Below are positions 45,869 through 56,539 of a stretch of 64,000 bases of DNA, in pieces. This stretch comes from Setophaga petechia (lineage: Eukaryota > Chordata > Aves > Passeriformes > Parulidae): positions 1,426,001-1,490,000 of the forward strand of contig JANCRA010000065.1 in NCBI GenBank assembly GCA_024362935.1. Direction: 5' to 3'. How positions within the stretch are numbered: position 1 is the first letter of the stretch; every line of letters starts with the position of its first letter. The notes below the pieces were generated by a model. The model had not been told where the DNA came from. It was given only the letters and a program-made list of their open reading frames with translations, and ran no database searches. Made by a program: the position numbers and the translations under genes.

Positions 45869-47415
45869 GCTCCCTGCCCTGCTCCTGCTGCCCCCTGCTG
45901 CTGGCACAGGCCACCGTGCCCTCGGCCTTCTTGGCCCCCTGGCCACACGCTGCCTCATCTTCAGCTGCTCAAGGCCGCCAGCCCTGCGTCCTTTTGGCCC
46001 ACGCAGCTCCCCAGCCACAACGGTGCCCATTGCACTGCAGATACAGCAGGCACCATTGCAAGATGGCCTTCCTTGTCTACCACCTCATGTTCCAAGTAGG
46101 TATCATAAAGTTTGGTAGGAAGAAGATTCTAAGTCACTCTATTTATATTAAAATTATCTACTTTAACTGTCTAGGAAATTGCTCTGTGTTAAATTTCCCT
46201 ATCTGCTGTCAGCAAGCATTGTTCTCTTTGCAGAACGAGGTTTTTTAGTTCTTCAAAGCTCTGAGATGGAAATTTAAAAATATCTATCTCTGCCTTTGTT
46301 ATTGTTTCAGCAGGAATGAAAATGGATTTTCTTTCGGCCTTCCTAGCTGGCCCTCTACAGTCTACTGCTACTGGCCAAGCTCACATCTTCCTCTACAATT
46401 CTTAAACACCAGGAACATGAAATGTTCCTTTCTCACCTACCTCAGAATCTCCCACACTGCTGAATACACACTTCAAGTGACTTGTAGTGGGAAGTGAAAA
46501 TGAACCAGATGCTGTCAGAAAACGGCCTTGGCCTCTGAATCCCACAGAACAAGTCAATCCAAACAGAGATGATTTCCCGTTTCACAACTGCCCTCCTGGA
46601 GACACATTTCATTCACACAGCCAGCAAGGGATCAGGACAATATTCTTGGCTGTGCCTACACTTTGGCCTGTTTAGCCAGGAAATGAATACAAAAATGATC
46701 AAGAAAATGCAAATTGTCCTTTAACACTCAATGCTCCTGTTCTACCAAACACATAAAACAGTTTCTGAAATTCTCTCCTTCAGGTACTCTTTTTTCTTTT
46801 TTCAATTAGTTACATACAATAATTCTCATTAACTTGCAGGAAAATGTTGCCCAGAAAAGTTTCCCAAAATCCCCCTTAGCCGTGCGAGTTCTTTGTGAAA
46901 CAGCACAGCAGCACCTCTAGGGTTCAGGAGCAGACACTCACTGCCTTAGAGTTTGCACTTCCTTTCAAAGGGAGTAACTATTGTAGCACTCAGTAAAAGG
47001 CCAAGTTAGACAGTCAAATCCCTTCATGACACAACTTAGAAAGAAAGAAGCTTTCCCTGAATTCTGGGAACAACTGCAGAGTTTTTAGAAGGCATTCCCT
47101 TAAGGTCTTCCAGTCTACATTTTCAAAGGTGTCTTGCATGTCCCAGCAAACTGAGGCAATGACAGACTCTGCTGCTGCAGGCTCTCCCGTGGAGGGAACA
47201 GAACCCCTGCAGCTTCCCTTGCAAATGCTGCCCCTGTGGCTACAGACACCCCCTTTTAGCTGAACGCCTTGACAGGAGCTTTACCAAACCAGTGGCATCC
47301 TAATGCTCTTTCTGTTTCAAAATCAGAAACTCAGCCACCAAGAAAGAGCAGGAAGACATGCAAAAGCCAGGTTAGGATACACCCTAACCTAAGCAGAAGG
47401 GAAACCTCTACTTGC

Positions 47416-47716
47416 GGTAGAAGTGTGTCATGTAGTAGGCAGAAAAAGTAATGCCATAGGCAGCAAAAGCTGCCGTGGCCAGATGGTGAAACATGGTAGC
47501 AGTGCTGTGGGAGTTCACCACAACACGAGAAAACACAGAGCTCTTGTCAGTGGGCAGCTCCCCGCTGACAAAGGCGCCAACCAGGAAAGTTCTCCTCAAC
47601 TGAGCAAGGCCTAGGGCTGCTCTGACACTCAGGCCTTCCGTGCACCAAGGCAACCTTCTGATGTCACTGTGACCAGGTGGCAACCATGCCCTGACATCAC
47701 AAAGCAAACGCTCCAT
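47416..47716 (-). other. Exon-like ORF, unknown protein (A2R copy, GC donor)
   Basis: Same ORF as at 19,340-19,640, open from the ATG at 47,714-47,716. The splice donor reads CTACC|GCAAGTA instead of GTAAGTA; GC donors of this form can be used but are weaker. One Asn is Ser in the sequon-like NSHNTATMF stretch. Confidence 0.35.
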
Positions 47717-47963
47717 GTTGGTCTGTGAATTTATGCAGAGAAATAACCAACCTTCCCTACAGCAAACACAAAAGAGCCTGGGAAGTTTTTCTCTGTCACA
47801 AAGCCGCACAAATTCCTGTCATGGGTCAAATCCTGTTGTTCAGGGGATCCAAGAGGAACTCCAAGAGTGCCCCAAGCACCTACAGCCTGTACCCCAACTG
47901 AGCACTCAGATGGGACCCAAGCAAAGGAAATCAGACCAAGAAAATGGCCCACAGCATTGCACA

Positions 47964-48306
47964 TGTGAGAAACTACCTTTCCTTTAACTTTTTAAAGGTT
48001 TATTAAACCTTAAGAAAGGACTGAATAAGGAAAAATTGCAGCATTGGGAGTCTCCATGACTAGCAGCCATGTGCTCATCTACAAAAAGGATGCTCTGGCT
48101 TTTATACCCTTAGCCCCTGCAAAAGTTTTGTCAGTCAACTCTTTCTCTGCTGTCCATTGGTGGAGATTACTTTCTTGCATCTTGACTGGAGGTCAGGTGT
48201 TGTTACACCCTGCCTGCTGGTCCCAAACCAGCCCTCCCCAAATGCCCTGACTCCCAAGGCTGTTACAAGGGGGACAGGAAAGAGGACTATGGGAGGATAT
48301 ATTACA
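47964..48306 (-). repeat. Candidate solo LTR in arm A2R
   Basis: Minus-strand copy of 25,796-26,138 with the TATA-like and polyadenylation signals. Confidence 0.45.
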
Positions 48307-49689
48307 ATATCATCACTACACATTTGAACATCCACATAACATCTACTGCTTAATTGTCAGAGCCAACCATTGCATTACTCATCTCGAACACACAGAACCA
48401 GGAGAGAAGCCACTGTTGGCATCACAGCTGAAATGCTTCCTAACAAATCTCCCCACATATTTGCCCCTTTATTGGACATGCCCAGGGCTCCGGTGCCTGT
48501 ACATCTCTGCCTTCCTTCCCCTTTGGAAATAGTCAAACTGGCAACTTGTGGTGAAACCAAGGGCTTTGTGGGGGCTGCATTGCTCTGCACACACCCAGGC
48601 CACCCGTGGCACAGAGTTTTGGTGCCTAAAAGGATAAACCAGCTTGGAAAAGTTTCATTTTGACCTTTCTTACCTGCTAACAGAAGTTGCCAAAATGAAA
48701 GTTACAAAGCAGGGCCCGATCCCTGCTGCCAGCTCAGGGTTAGAAAGGAGGCATTACTTTCTTTCAGTGCTGGGTGCATAGGGAATCACTTCCCTAAGCG
48801 CTGCATGCCCAGCAATCTCACTTACCAGTTTGTATCTATGGAACTAAGACATATTCAATACTTTGCTGAAACTCCCAGGCTAAACATTACACCAAATTTA
48901 TTGACATATTTCAGTCACTTCTCAGAATTTATTGACATCAGAGTAGGGGTGTCCTGTAGGTCCCTGGTGGTTGTTGCCACAGGTTCAGGAGGAGATCCAT
49001 GCACAAAAGAACCTAAGAAACAACTGGGCTTGCAAAACAAATTTATTCCATTAGTTGCAGTAGCAAATAATACATACCAACCCTTGGATTCCCAAAAATC
49101 TGCTGAGCAGGAGAAGGAGATGGAGCATGGTGCTCGGCAGCAGGGGCAGGTAGGCAGTGCACTTCCAGGACATTCCCTGGATCAAAACGCTGTGCATCTC
49201 ATCCTTCTCACCCTTCCAGCTCAGAACTAGGCCTTGTATCTCCTGCTCAGGAGTGGAATTTCCCAGTTTCAGCATCAGCTCACACATGGCTGGCTGTGAG
49301 ATGATGGCTCAGGATGACTCCACGACTCCCTGCCACGAAGGGCTCCATTATGCACTGTTCCCCTTTCCAAGCTTGACTGCCCACTAATTGACCAATACAT
49401 TGTTTGTCTTTCAAGGGTCAAGGTCCCACCTGTTAAACAAGATACTTTTCTTCATTGTCTTGTCAACCTGCTCAAACATAGATCAAATATGGCAGGGCCT
49501 GGGACACGACTCTGGTTCCTGACGCAGTTGTTTGGGAAATAATCCCATTCCTCAAACTCTCCTTTGGTGGTCAAGAGCCTCCTAAAAACACTTTCTTCCC
49601 TTTGAATGATTCCAGCTACCTTCTTGGCAGGACCACTCTCCTTATTCTCAAGGCCAAGATAGCCACTTGCACACAGTAAGCACTTATCC

Positions 49690-50355
49690 TGGGTTGGCTG
49701 TATGACGCTTTTATCCCCAATCGTCTTTTTCTGTTTATGCTGAATAATAAGTTTTGCACCTTTAAGACTTATTGCAGAGTGATGCGGGGAGAGAAGGGCA
49801 CAGTTTTTTTGGGTTTTTTTTCCTCCAGACACTGCTCTCACTCCCCCACATTCCTCCTCGTGGACTGTTGTTGTCTGCGGACAGACGGCAGGACAGAGCT
49901 CCTCTTTTGCTTTTTAGTTAGTGTTAGCTGGCTGAGGCAAAGAAGTTCCCTGGACTGTGTTTTTTCCCTTTTGTTTGGACCTCTTGAAACCTGCTCTGGA
50001 CTGAACACCCAGGGCAGCACTGGCAGCTCACATTTCTGGCCCACCGGGCCGGGCCTGGCCTGCGACAATTCCAGCACCGGAGGGACTAATCAGAGACTGA
50101 GTGAGCTGCAACCCAGGGACAGGGTTTTTTTCTCAGGGTTTTTTTTGTCATCTCTTTTAGAGTGGCAAGGGGTCTCATTGTCTGATATTGTTTTAGTTTT
50201 ATTTTTAATAAACAGGGGGCTTTTTTCCACTTTCTCCAAGGAGGTATCTTTTCCTCCCAGACCAGTTGAAGGGAGGGGCCAATTGGATCTGGTTTTTTTT
50301 CCTACCAGAGCTCCTTGGGGGATTCTTCCCCAAATTTACCCTAAACCTGGACAAT
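49690..50355 (+). repeat. Solo LTR resembling songbird ERVL (class III)
   Basis: Contains a Pyr-rich and T-run-rich promoter-like half, CCGGAGGGACT and GGACTGAACACCCAGGGCAG segments and a polyadenylation signal (tttaataaacagg, near 50,205). It ends near ccctaaacctggacaa. This pattern matches what I recall of TguERVL-type LTRs of passerines. Edges are approximate, and no internal ERVL sequence is adjacent. Confidence 0.5.
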
Positions 50356-50650
50356 TATATACCAAGAAAAACCTTTTGAAAGTTTTAACTTGATGACTTA
50401 ATATACTTGAGATAAAAAATACCTAAAAAAACTAACACACAATGTAACAGGCCTTAGTAAAACAATTCATATTACAAATATACTAAACACAAAACGAAAC
50501 ACTACTATAATTTCTCAGACATTTTAACCAAACAATTAAACTTTAATAACATCCTTAAGTACTCTAAAACAATTTAAATTATTTTTAAAAGATATATTGG
50601 GTGTGTGTAGTTTTCTTTGGATATTGGTTTTTGAATTGTTAGAGGCTAGG
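50356..50650. other. AT-rich sequence without recognised feature
   Basis: AT-rich, with no open frame of note and no recognisable repeat family. Confidence 0.6.
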
Positions 50651-50759
50651 TGATTTAAAAAATGGGACTTTTATAGGAATTTAATCAGCTGAGAAGGCAG
50701 CACTCCGCAAACAGAACTGGCTGAAAATGAAAGGGACAGAAATCAGTAACTCTGAAAGT

Positions 50760-50765
50760 TTTATT
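50760..50765 (-). terminator. Polyadenylation signal of the zinc-finger gene (candidate)
   Basis: AATAAA on the minus strand (TTTATT on plus), about 460 bases downstream of the zinc-finger stop codon and at the end of a stretch that looks like 3' UTR. It is the first clear signal on that strand. Confidence 0.5.
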
Positions 50766-51143
50766 TGCTATCAAACACATCCCACACACCCAGCCCCACA
50801 CAATCCAAATCCCATTGCTCCAAATCGGGATCCCACTTCTACCAATTGCCTCCCAGACCCATCTGACCCTGGTGGCTGTGGAATGGAGTGAGTTTGGCCT
50901 GGGATTGAGTTTTCCTGAGGTGGGAACACACAATCAGAGAGGGGTTTCAGCCTTTATGGGTTAAAATTCGTTTGTTTTCAGTGGGATTTGATTGGTTTTG
51001 AAGTGACAGATGAATCCCTCTTGACTTTTGGAGTGCAAAGAGATGGAGAAGGGAAAAAAAATTAAGGACAAACAAAAAGGAGAAGCAGCCAGGTATGTTC
51101 CCAACATGGATCACAGGGAATGTGGGTCACCAGGGCTGTGCCC

Positions 51144-51224
51144 AAAGTGCCTCCTCCAGTGGGGGATGGAGCTGGAGCAGCGCACGAAGCTCTTCCCGCA
51201 CTTGGGGCACTCGCAGGGCTTCCC
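51144..51224 (-). pseudogene. Additional C2H2 finger beyond the stop codon
   Basis: Directly after the TAA that ends the zinc-finger ORF, the same frame continues GKPCECPKCGKSFVRC... and completes a C-x2-C-x12-H-x3-H finger (ending HWRRH). The finger spacing is intact, so the stop appears to have removed a ninth finger and the natural C-terminus, unless stop readthrough occurs. Confidence 0.6.
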
Positions 51225-52147
51225 TTACCGGTGCCTCCGTTGGTGTCGGGTCATGTTGGAGCTCCTGGAGAAGCTCTTCCCACACTGGGGACACTCGTAG
51301 GGCCTCTCCCCAGTGTGGATGCGCCGGTGGATTATGAGGGTGGAGTTTTCCTTGAATCCCTTCCCACAGTCAGGGCATTGGAAGGGCCTCTCTTCTCTGT
51401 GAATCCAATAGTGCCGGAGGAGATAGGTGCTGGTTGTAAACCTTTTCCTACATTTATCACACTCGTAGGGCCGTTCCCCTGTGTGGATCTTTTGGTGGAC
51501 GATGAGGTGGGAGCTGTGGCTGAAGCTCTTCCCACACTCCCCACACTCGTAGGGCCGTTGCCCAGTGTGGGTCCTCTGGTGGCTGATCAGGTTGGAGCTC
51601 TGGCTGAAGCTTTTCCCACATTCCTCACACTCGTGGGGCCTCTCCCCAGTGTGGATGCGTCGGTGCAGGACAAGATGGGCGTTTCGCCTGAATCCCTGCC
51701 CGCAGTCGGGGCAGCGGAAGGGCCTCTCCTCTGTGTGCGTGCGCTGGTGCTTGAGGAGATCGGAGCTGCTCTGAAACCTCTTCCTGCACTGATCACACTC
51801 GTAGGACCGTTCCCCAGTGTGGGTCCTCTGGTGCACAATCAGCGCAGAGTTGCACCTGAAGCTCTTCCCACACTCCCCGCACGTGTGAGGCTTCTCCCCA
51901 TCATGACCCTGCTCATGGAGCACCAGCTCCGAGCTCTGCCTCCATCTCCGGCCGCCTTCCCGGCCCAGGCTGGCTCTTTCCCCCTCACATCCCCGCCAGC
52001 TGCGTTTGCAGCCCCTCCTCGTGCGGCATCTCCGGGCCTTTTCCTCCCCGCTGGCTTCCTGCGCCGTGGAGCCGCTCCAAACGGCCTCTTCCACCAGGTT
52101 CTGCCGCGGGCATTTGTCCTCCCTGCTCTCCATGCTCAGCTCCTGCT
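51225..52147 (-). CDS. C2H2 zinc-finger protein, main exon (eight fingers)
   Basis: The exon starts at 52,147 after an acceptor (cctcgcccag) and ends at TAA 51,225-51,227. The first ATG in the exon is 52,131-52,133 ([17 protein letters not shown]...), a linker typical of the expanded songbird ZNF family as I recall it. After a basic Arg/Lys-rich stretch come eight C2H2 fingers in tandem, joined by [12 protein letters not shown] linkers. A finger-like remnant ([12 protein letters not shown]) precedes them. There is no KRAB or SCAN box in this exon. Such proteins are nuclear DNA-binding factors, often tied to repression of repeats; the target here is unknown. A phase-1 junction to the exon at 52,864-52,913 keeps the frame. 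The 405-codon plus-strand ORF is antisense. Confidence 0.88.
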
Positions 52148-52863
52148 CTGGGCGAGGAAGGACAAGGACAGGATGGGATTTGCCTCCGTGCCACAGGCAA
52201 GGGCAAGGAGATCCCCCCAGGGCTGTGCTGCAGCCGGGGCCGTGCTGGGCTGGGAGATGGAGCAGCACAAAGGGGAAAGGGGCTCTCATCGCCAGCTCGG
52301 GGCTGTGCACAAATCACAAACAGGACGGGACTGCTAGGAACGTGTCCTGAGCTGTTTTATTTTCCAGCATCAGTCTCATTACTTGGTTATGACAATGGGA
52401 AGATGCCAGCAGCTCACATCCAAGGTAGCAGGCAAAGAACTTAATGTTAAAACTTACTTTGAAAGGTTTTTGACCAATGTCACAAAGCAAAAGCATATTG
52501 ACAGTAGTTCCATCCAAGCAAATGTACCTTTGGTAAAAACAATGCTTGCCTATTTCAAATACAATAGCTGCTTGTAAGCCTTAAAACACAATGCACACAG
52601 CTCCATTATTAAGCTTGGAACTCCCTAATATCTTGCTAGATATGCTTTTCTGCAGGTTAGGGAGTTATTCTACATAAGTGTTAATGCACAGACCATTGCT
52701 CTATTTCTCCTTACTTTCTACTCATATGATTTTTCTGTTCAACCAATCTTATGGATCCTGCAAAGATCTAATCACAGTCCGACAGTCTCTGAGGCTTGTT
52801 TTTTGCAGCTTTCCCAAGACCCTCTGATTTGAAGGATTCCAGAGACACTGATTTCCTCCTCAC

Positions 52864-52913
52864 CTGCCTCAGTGTCCCGGGGCCTCTTCCTCTTCTTCAC
52901 AGACTCCCAAGCA
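52864..52913 (-). CDS. Upstream 50-bp exon of the zinc-finger gene
   Basis: Reads AWESVKKRKRPRDTEA between an acceptor (tttcccattcccag) and a donor CAG|GTGAGG. The leftover single base joins with AG of the main exon to give Glu ([12 protein letters not shown]), so splicing is in phase. The KKRKRP cluster could serve as a nuclear localisation signal. No ATG is visible in this exon, so translation may begin at 52,133 in the main exon or in an unrecognised upstream exon. Confidence 0.65.
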
Positions 52914-53089
52914 CTGGGAATGGGAAATCCTGATTTCAGGAAAACAAGGGATGAGCACATTGAGTTTGAAGGTCCCTCTGCCCAAATCCGTCTCTACAAG
53001 TCACCGGTAATCTGGGCTGCAAAAAAACCTCGCAAACACCAAGATTCAACTCTGGAAAAGCCTCCCAGTAGTTCCCTGTCCCTGGTGTC

Positions 53090-53890
53090 TCTCCTTTGGT
53101 GTTCGGGGATCCCCCCTGTCCCAGCTGCTGGGGGTCACACTTGGACTGAGGGTCCCCCTTCTCCTCGGTGCCCGCTCTGCCCAGGCTGCTGGCAGTCCCA
53201 GCAATGCCAAAAGCTCCCCCCTCTTGGCTCTCCCCATTTCGGGATGCCGGGGCTCTTTGGGCTCCCGGGCTCCCTTCTCCCCTCATTCTCTGCTCAGGGC
53301 TGCAGCGGCTCCAAGGAGTCCCCCCTGCCCCTCTCCAGGCTCTTGAGGCTCCCGCCAATGGCGGCGCTCCCCCCTCTTTGGGCTCCCCACTTTGGGCTCC
53401 TGGAGGACACAGGGCTCTGCTCCTCCAGGCTGCCTCTGCCGGCAGCTGCCACCGCCACCCCCCGATGTCCCCCCGAGGGGCCTTTTCCGCTCAGCCTTGG
53501 ACTTCTTCATTCTCCAAACATCCCCCCAAAAACCCAACTGGGAGGGACCCCCCGGGATATTTGGGCCGAGCTCCCACTCCCTGCTCACCTGCGAGATGAG
53601 GGGGGGGGCGATGATCCCACAGGTGGGGGCTGCAAATTCAGGGAGGGCTCGAGCGTGTGGCTCCCTCTGCTTTTCTAGATCCCTCTTTGTCCCTCCTCTT
53701 CCATCCCCCCTCCTCCACCTTTCTAGCCCCACCTCTTTCTCATATTTCCATCTCTCTTCCTGCATGCCTCCTCCTCCCCCCTTACCCCGCCTCCTCCTCC
53801 CCCTCCATCCCTGCCCTTCCCTCCCTCCTCCTCCTCCCCCAGCAGCAGCCTCACCCTCGGTGCCCCGTTCCCGCAGCCCTCGCAGCCCGC
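53090..53890 (-). promoter_or_regulatory. First-exon/promoter region of the zinc-finger gene (copy 1)
   Basis: GC-rich with a long pyrimidine-rich tract on the plus strand (53,690-53,850). On the minus strand a likely non-coding first exon ends at CTCGCAG|GTGAGC (last base 53,589). Blocks here recur at 56,020-56,470. No ATG precedes the donor, in line with a 5' UTR exon. The long minus-strand ORF over it is low-complexity Gly/Arg and probably not translated. Confidence 0.5.
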
Positions 53891-54119
53891 GGCAGGAGCA
53901 GCAATGGAGACGGGACAGGTCGGGATGGGCAGCGCGGGGCTCTCGGCTGCTCCCAGCCGCTGCGGGCGGGGGGAAGCCGGCCCGGGCCAAAGGAGAGGCA
54001 AACTGGGGGCTGCACTTCCAAACTGGGCCTTGCTGGGGACCCTGCCTGGCCACTGCCAGCCCTTGGGGCAGCTCTCGGCGCATCCACCAGGGGGGAACGC
54101 ACACAGGGCTGGGGGATCC

Positions 54120-54780
54120 CAGCAGCGGCAGCACTGGGCCTGGTTTGTACTGGGAGTGACTGGGAAAGACTGTGAGCATGCTGAGGGACACTGGGATATA
54201 CCAGGAGTGTCTGTTAACCATACTCAGGGGACTGGAACCACACTGGGAACAGGTGGGACTGTTCTGGGAAGAACTGGGACCCCATGCTGGAGGCAACTGG
54301 GAGCAAGTGGGACCTTGCTGAGAGGGACTGGGACTATTCTAGGGACAACTGGGATCATACTGGGAGGGACTGGGAACAACAGGAGTTACACTAGGAGGAA
54401 CGGTGATCATACTCGGACGACAGTGGAAGCAGTTGGGTCCATGGTTGGTGAGACTGGGATCACACTGGGGGTGCTTGGAATCATACTGGGAATTACTGGG
54501 AGTGGCTGTGAGCAACTGGAAAGAAGTGGGAGTGACTGGGAGCCTGCTGGGGATAACTGGGGTATACTGGGAGAGATTGGCAGTCACAGGGATCATATTG
54601 GAGGCTCCTGGGGTCATGCTGGCTTTGACAGGGAGCAACTGGGATCACACTAGGGGCCACTGGCATCATACTGGGATCATACTGGGAGTGATCGGGATCA
54701 TACTGGGAGGGACTGGGATCATACTGGGAGTGACTGAGGTCATACTGGGTGTAGCTACAATCGGACTGGGATTTTAGGAG
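54120..54780 (+). repeat. ACTGGGA-type minisatellite
   Basis: A run of degenerate 8- to 20-base units built on ACTGGGA, often ACTGGGATCATACTGGGAGTG, covers about 650 bases. Open frames in it (SQYDPS-like repeats on the minus strand) are products of the repeat. Confidence 0.85.
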
Positions 54781-56010
54781 GTGTGATTGTTCCCTGTCTG
54801 GGGGGTGCTGGGAGCTGCCAGGCGCACGCTGGGAGCCGACTGCGCAGCCACTGGGAGGAACTGGGAGCAACTGGGAATGGCAGGATGCAGCTGCAGCAGT
54901 GGCAGCTCCCCAGGGGCCCCGTGCCGGTGCCGCTCGTGGTGCCGGCTTTGGCTGTGCCCAGATCCCGCTGGAAGGGGATCGCAGCCAGGGACCCCATGGA
55001 CACCAACTGGGGGAACCCCGGGCCGGGCTCTGACAGCACCACAGGCAGGGAACGCAGGGACAGGAGAACTGGGGGGACACCGAGATTTGGGGGCTGGGGG
55101 GGCATGGGGGAACCAAAGGGGGAACCAAAGGGAGAGCTGGGAGAGCAGGGAACGGGGTTTGGGGGTTCCAGGACTGAGAAAAGGGGAGGCTGCGGTGGGC
55201 AGAGGGGGGATGGGCTGGGCTAAGGGGGTTCCTGCATCCAGGAAAGGGAGCTCCAAGGGTCCCCGGTGTTCCCCATTCCCAGAAAAGGTGGGAAAAGCCG
55301 GGATGGCTGGGAATAGGGATCACGGCTGTCCTCGGTGTTGAGGAGAGGAGGGGCTGGGGGCTGGGAAAGGCAGGAATTGGGGTCCAGGGGGTCTCTGGGG
55401 GAAGGAAAAGGGGGGCTCTGGGTGCTGGGAGAGGCAGGATGGCCGGGAAGGGGGTGCGGGGGTTGTTGGTGCCGGATAAGGGGGTGCAGGGTGGATCCCA
55501 TGCACAGGATTTGGGGTGCGGGGGGATCCTGGCACCCAGGAATGGGGGTTCAGGGGCCCCCCGGTGCTCCGGGATGGGCGATCAGAGAGTCCCGGTGCCG
55601 GGGGTCCCCCTCAGCTCTCGCCGCCCCCCCGGGGCCCCAGGAGCGCCCCCAGCCCCAGCGCTGGAGCCATCGCGCTGCTCCTCCTCACTCCCAGTGTGAC
55701 CCCAGTACGGTCCCAGCAGAACTCAGTCACCCGGGAGCTGCTCCCAGCATGATCCCAGTACAGCCCAGTCACTCCCGCTGCTGCCATTCCCCCAACCCTC
55801 GCTCCGTTCGGACCTGTCCCGGCTCCATCCCCGCCACTCCCGCGGGCTGCGAGGGCTCTGGGGCCTGGGAAGGAGGAGGAGGAGGAGGGAGGGAGGAAGA
55901 GGCGGAGCGGCAGCCGGAAGCGGCAGGAGCAGAGGACGGCCGGGATCGCGCGGCTCCGGCGCTGCCTGAACTCCGGAACCCGGGAGCATCGGCCCCCATC
56001 CCGCAGGTGC
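54781..56010. other. GC-rich stretch with many G-runs, no gene recognised
   Basis: Plus strand is rich in GGGG runs (55,050-55,620), with a purine-rich GGAGGAGGA tract at about 55,860-55,920. Long ORFs in several frames have no motif I recognise and look compositional. Confidence 0.5.
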
Positions 56011-56019
56011 CCGGGGAAG

Positions 56020-56470
56020 TTCCCCCCTGTCCCAGCTCCTGGGGTCACACTTGGACTGGGGGTCCGCCTTCTCCTCGGTGCCCGCCCTGCCCAGGCTGCT
56101 GGGACACCCAGCGATCCGAAAAGATCCCGCTTTTCCATCTCCCCGGGATGATGGAGGTTATAAATAGCCCAACCCAGGGAACCCCCAGGATATCTGAGCT
56201 GAGCTCCGCCTCCCCGCTCACCTGCGCGATGGGGGGGCAATGATCCCACAGGTCAGAGCTGCAAATTCAGGAAGGGTCGACCGCGTGGTTTTCTTCTTTT
56301 ATTGATGCTCCTTTGTCCCTCCTCTTCCTCCCCCTTCTCTTCCATCCCCCCTCCTCCTCCCCCCTGACCCCGCCTCCTCCTCCCCCTTCATCCCTGCCCT
56401 TCCCTCCCTCCTCCTCCACCCCCAGCAGCAGCCACACCCTCGGTGCCCCATTCCCAGCCCTGGCACCGCT
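56020..56470 (-). promoter_or_regulatory. Second copy of the ZNF first-exon/promoter region
   Basis: Shares blocks with 53,090-53,890, including the segment around CACACTTGGACT, the GATCCCACAGGT segment and the pyrimidine tract. Its own donor GCGCAG|GTGAGC ends an exon at 56,222. No second zinc-finger body follows before copy 1, so it is either an alternative promoter or the remains of a neighbouring gene in a cluster. Confidence 0.5.
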
Positions 56471-56539
56471 GTCCCAGCCCGCCCCATGCCCGGCCCCGAA
56501 GGGCTCCGACCTGCACGGCGGGGCCGGCGTGGGCTCTGT

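Larger units (their letters stand above)
44197..49690 (-). repeat. Amplicon arm A2R, with indels toward its outer end
   Basis: Follows A1R closely to about 48,540. There A2R lacks about 200 bases that A1R has (around 20,470-20,680). Homology then resumes in diverged form to about 49,680, interrupted by some 500 bases (about 48,985-49,535) that have no counterpart in A1R. That block carries an AATAAA on the minus strand (near 49,040) and a 78-codon minus ORF I do not recognise. No host gene is identified in 46,250-47,400. Confidence 0.75.

Noticed and set aside
51120..52337. 405-codon plus-strand ORF over the zinc-finger gene
   Set aside because: It is the antisense reading of the C2H2 finger array, whose repeated, GC-rich codons keep the opposite strand open.
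53283..54296. 337-codon minus-strand ORF upstream of the zinc-finger gene
   Set aside because: Composed of Gly/Arg/Glu low complexity from pyrimidine tracts plus minisatellite; it crosses a likely splice donor and matches no domain.
54493..55323. 276-codon minus-strand ORF with SQYDPS-like repeats
   Set aside because: A direct translation of the ACTGGGA minisatellite and G-rich DNA, not a gene.
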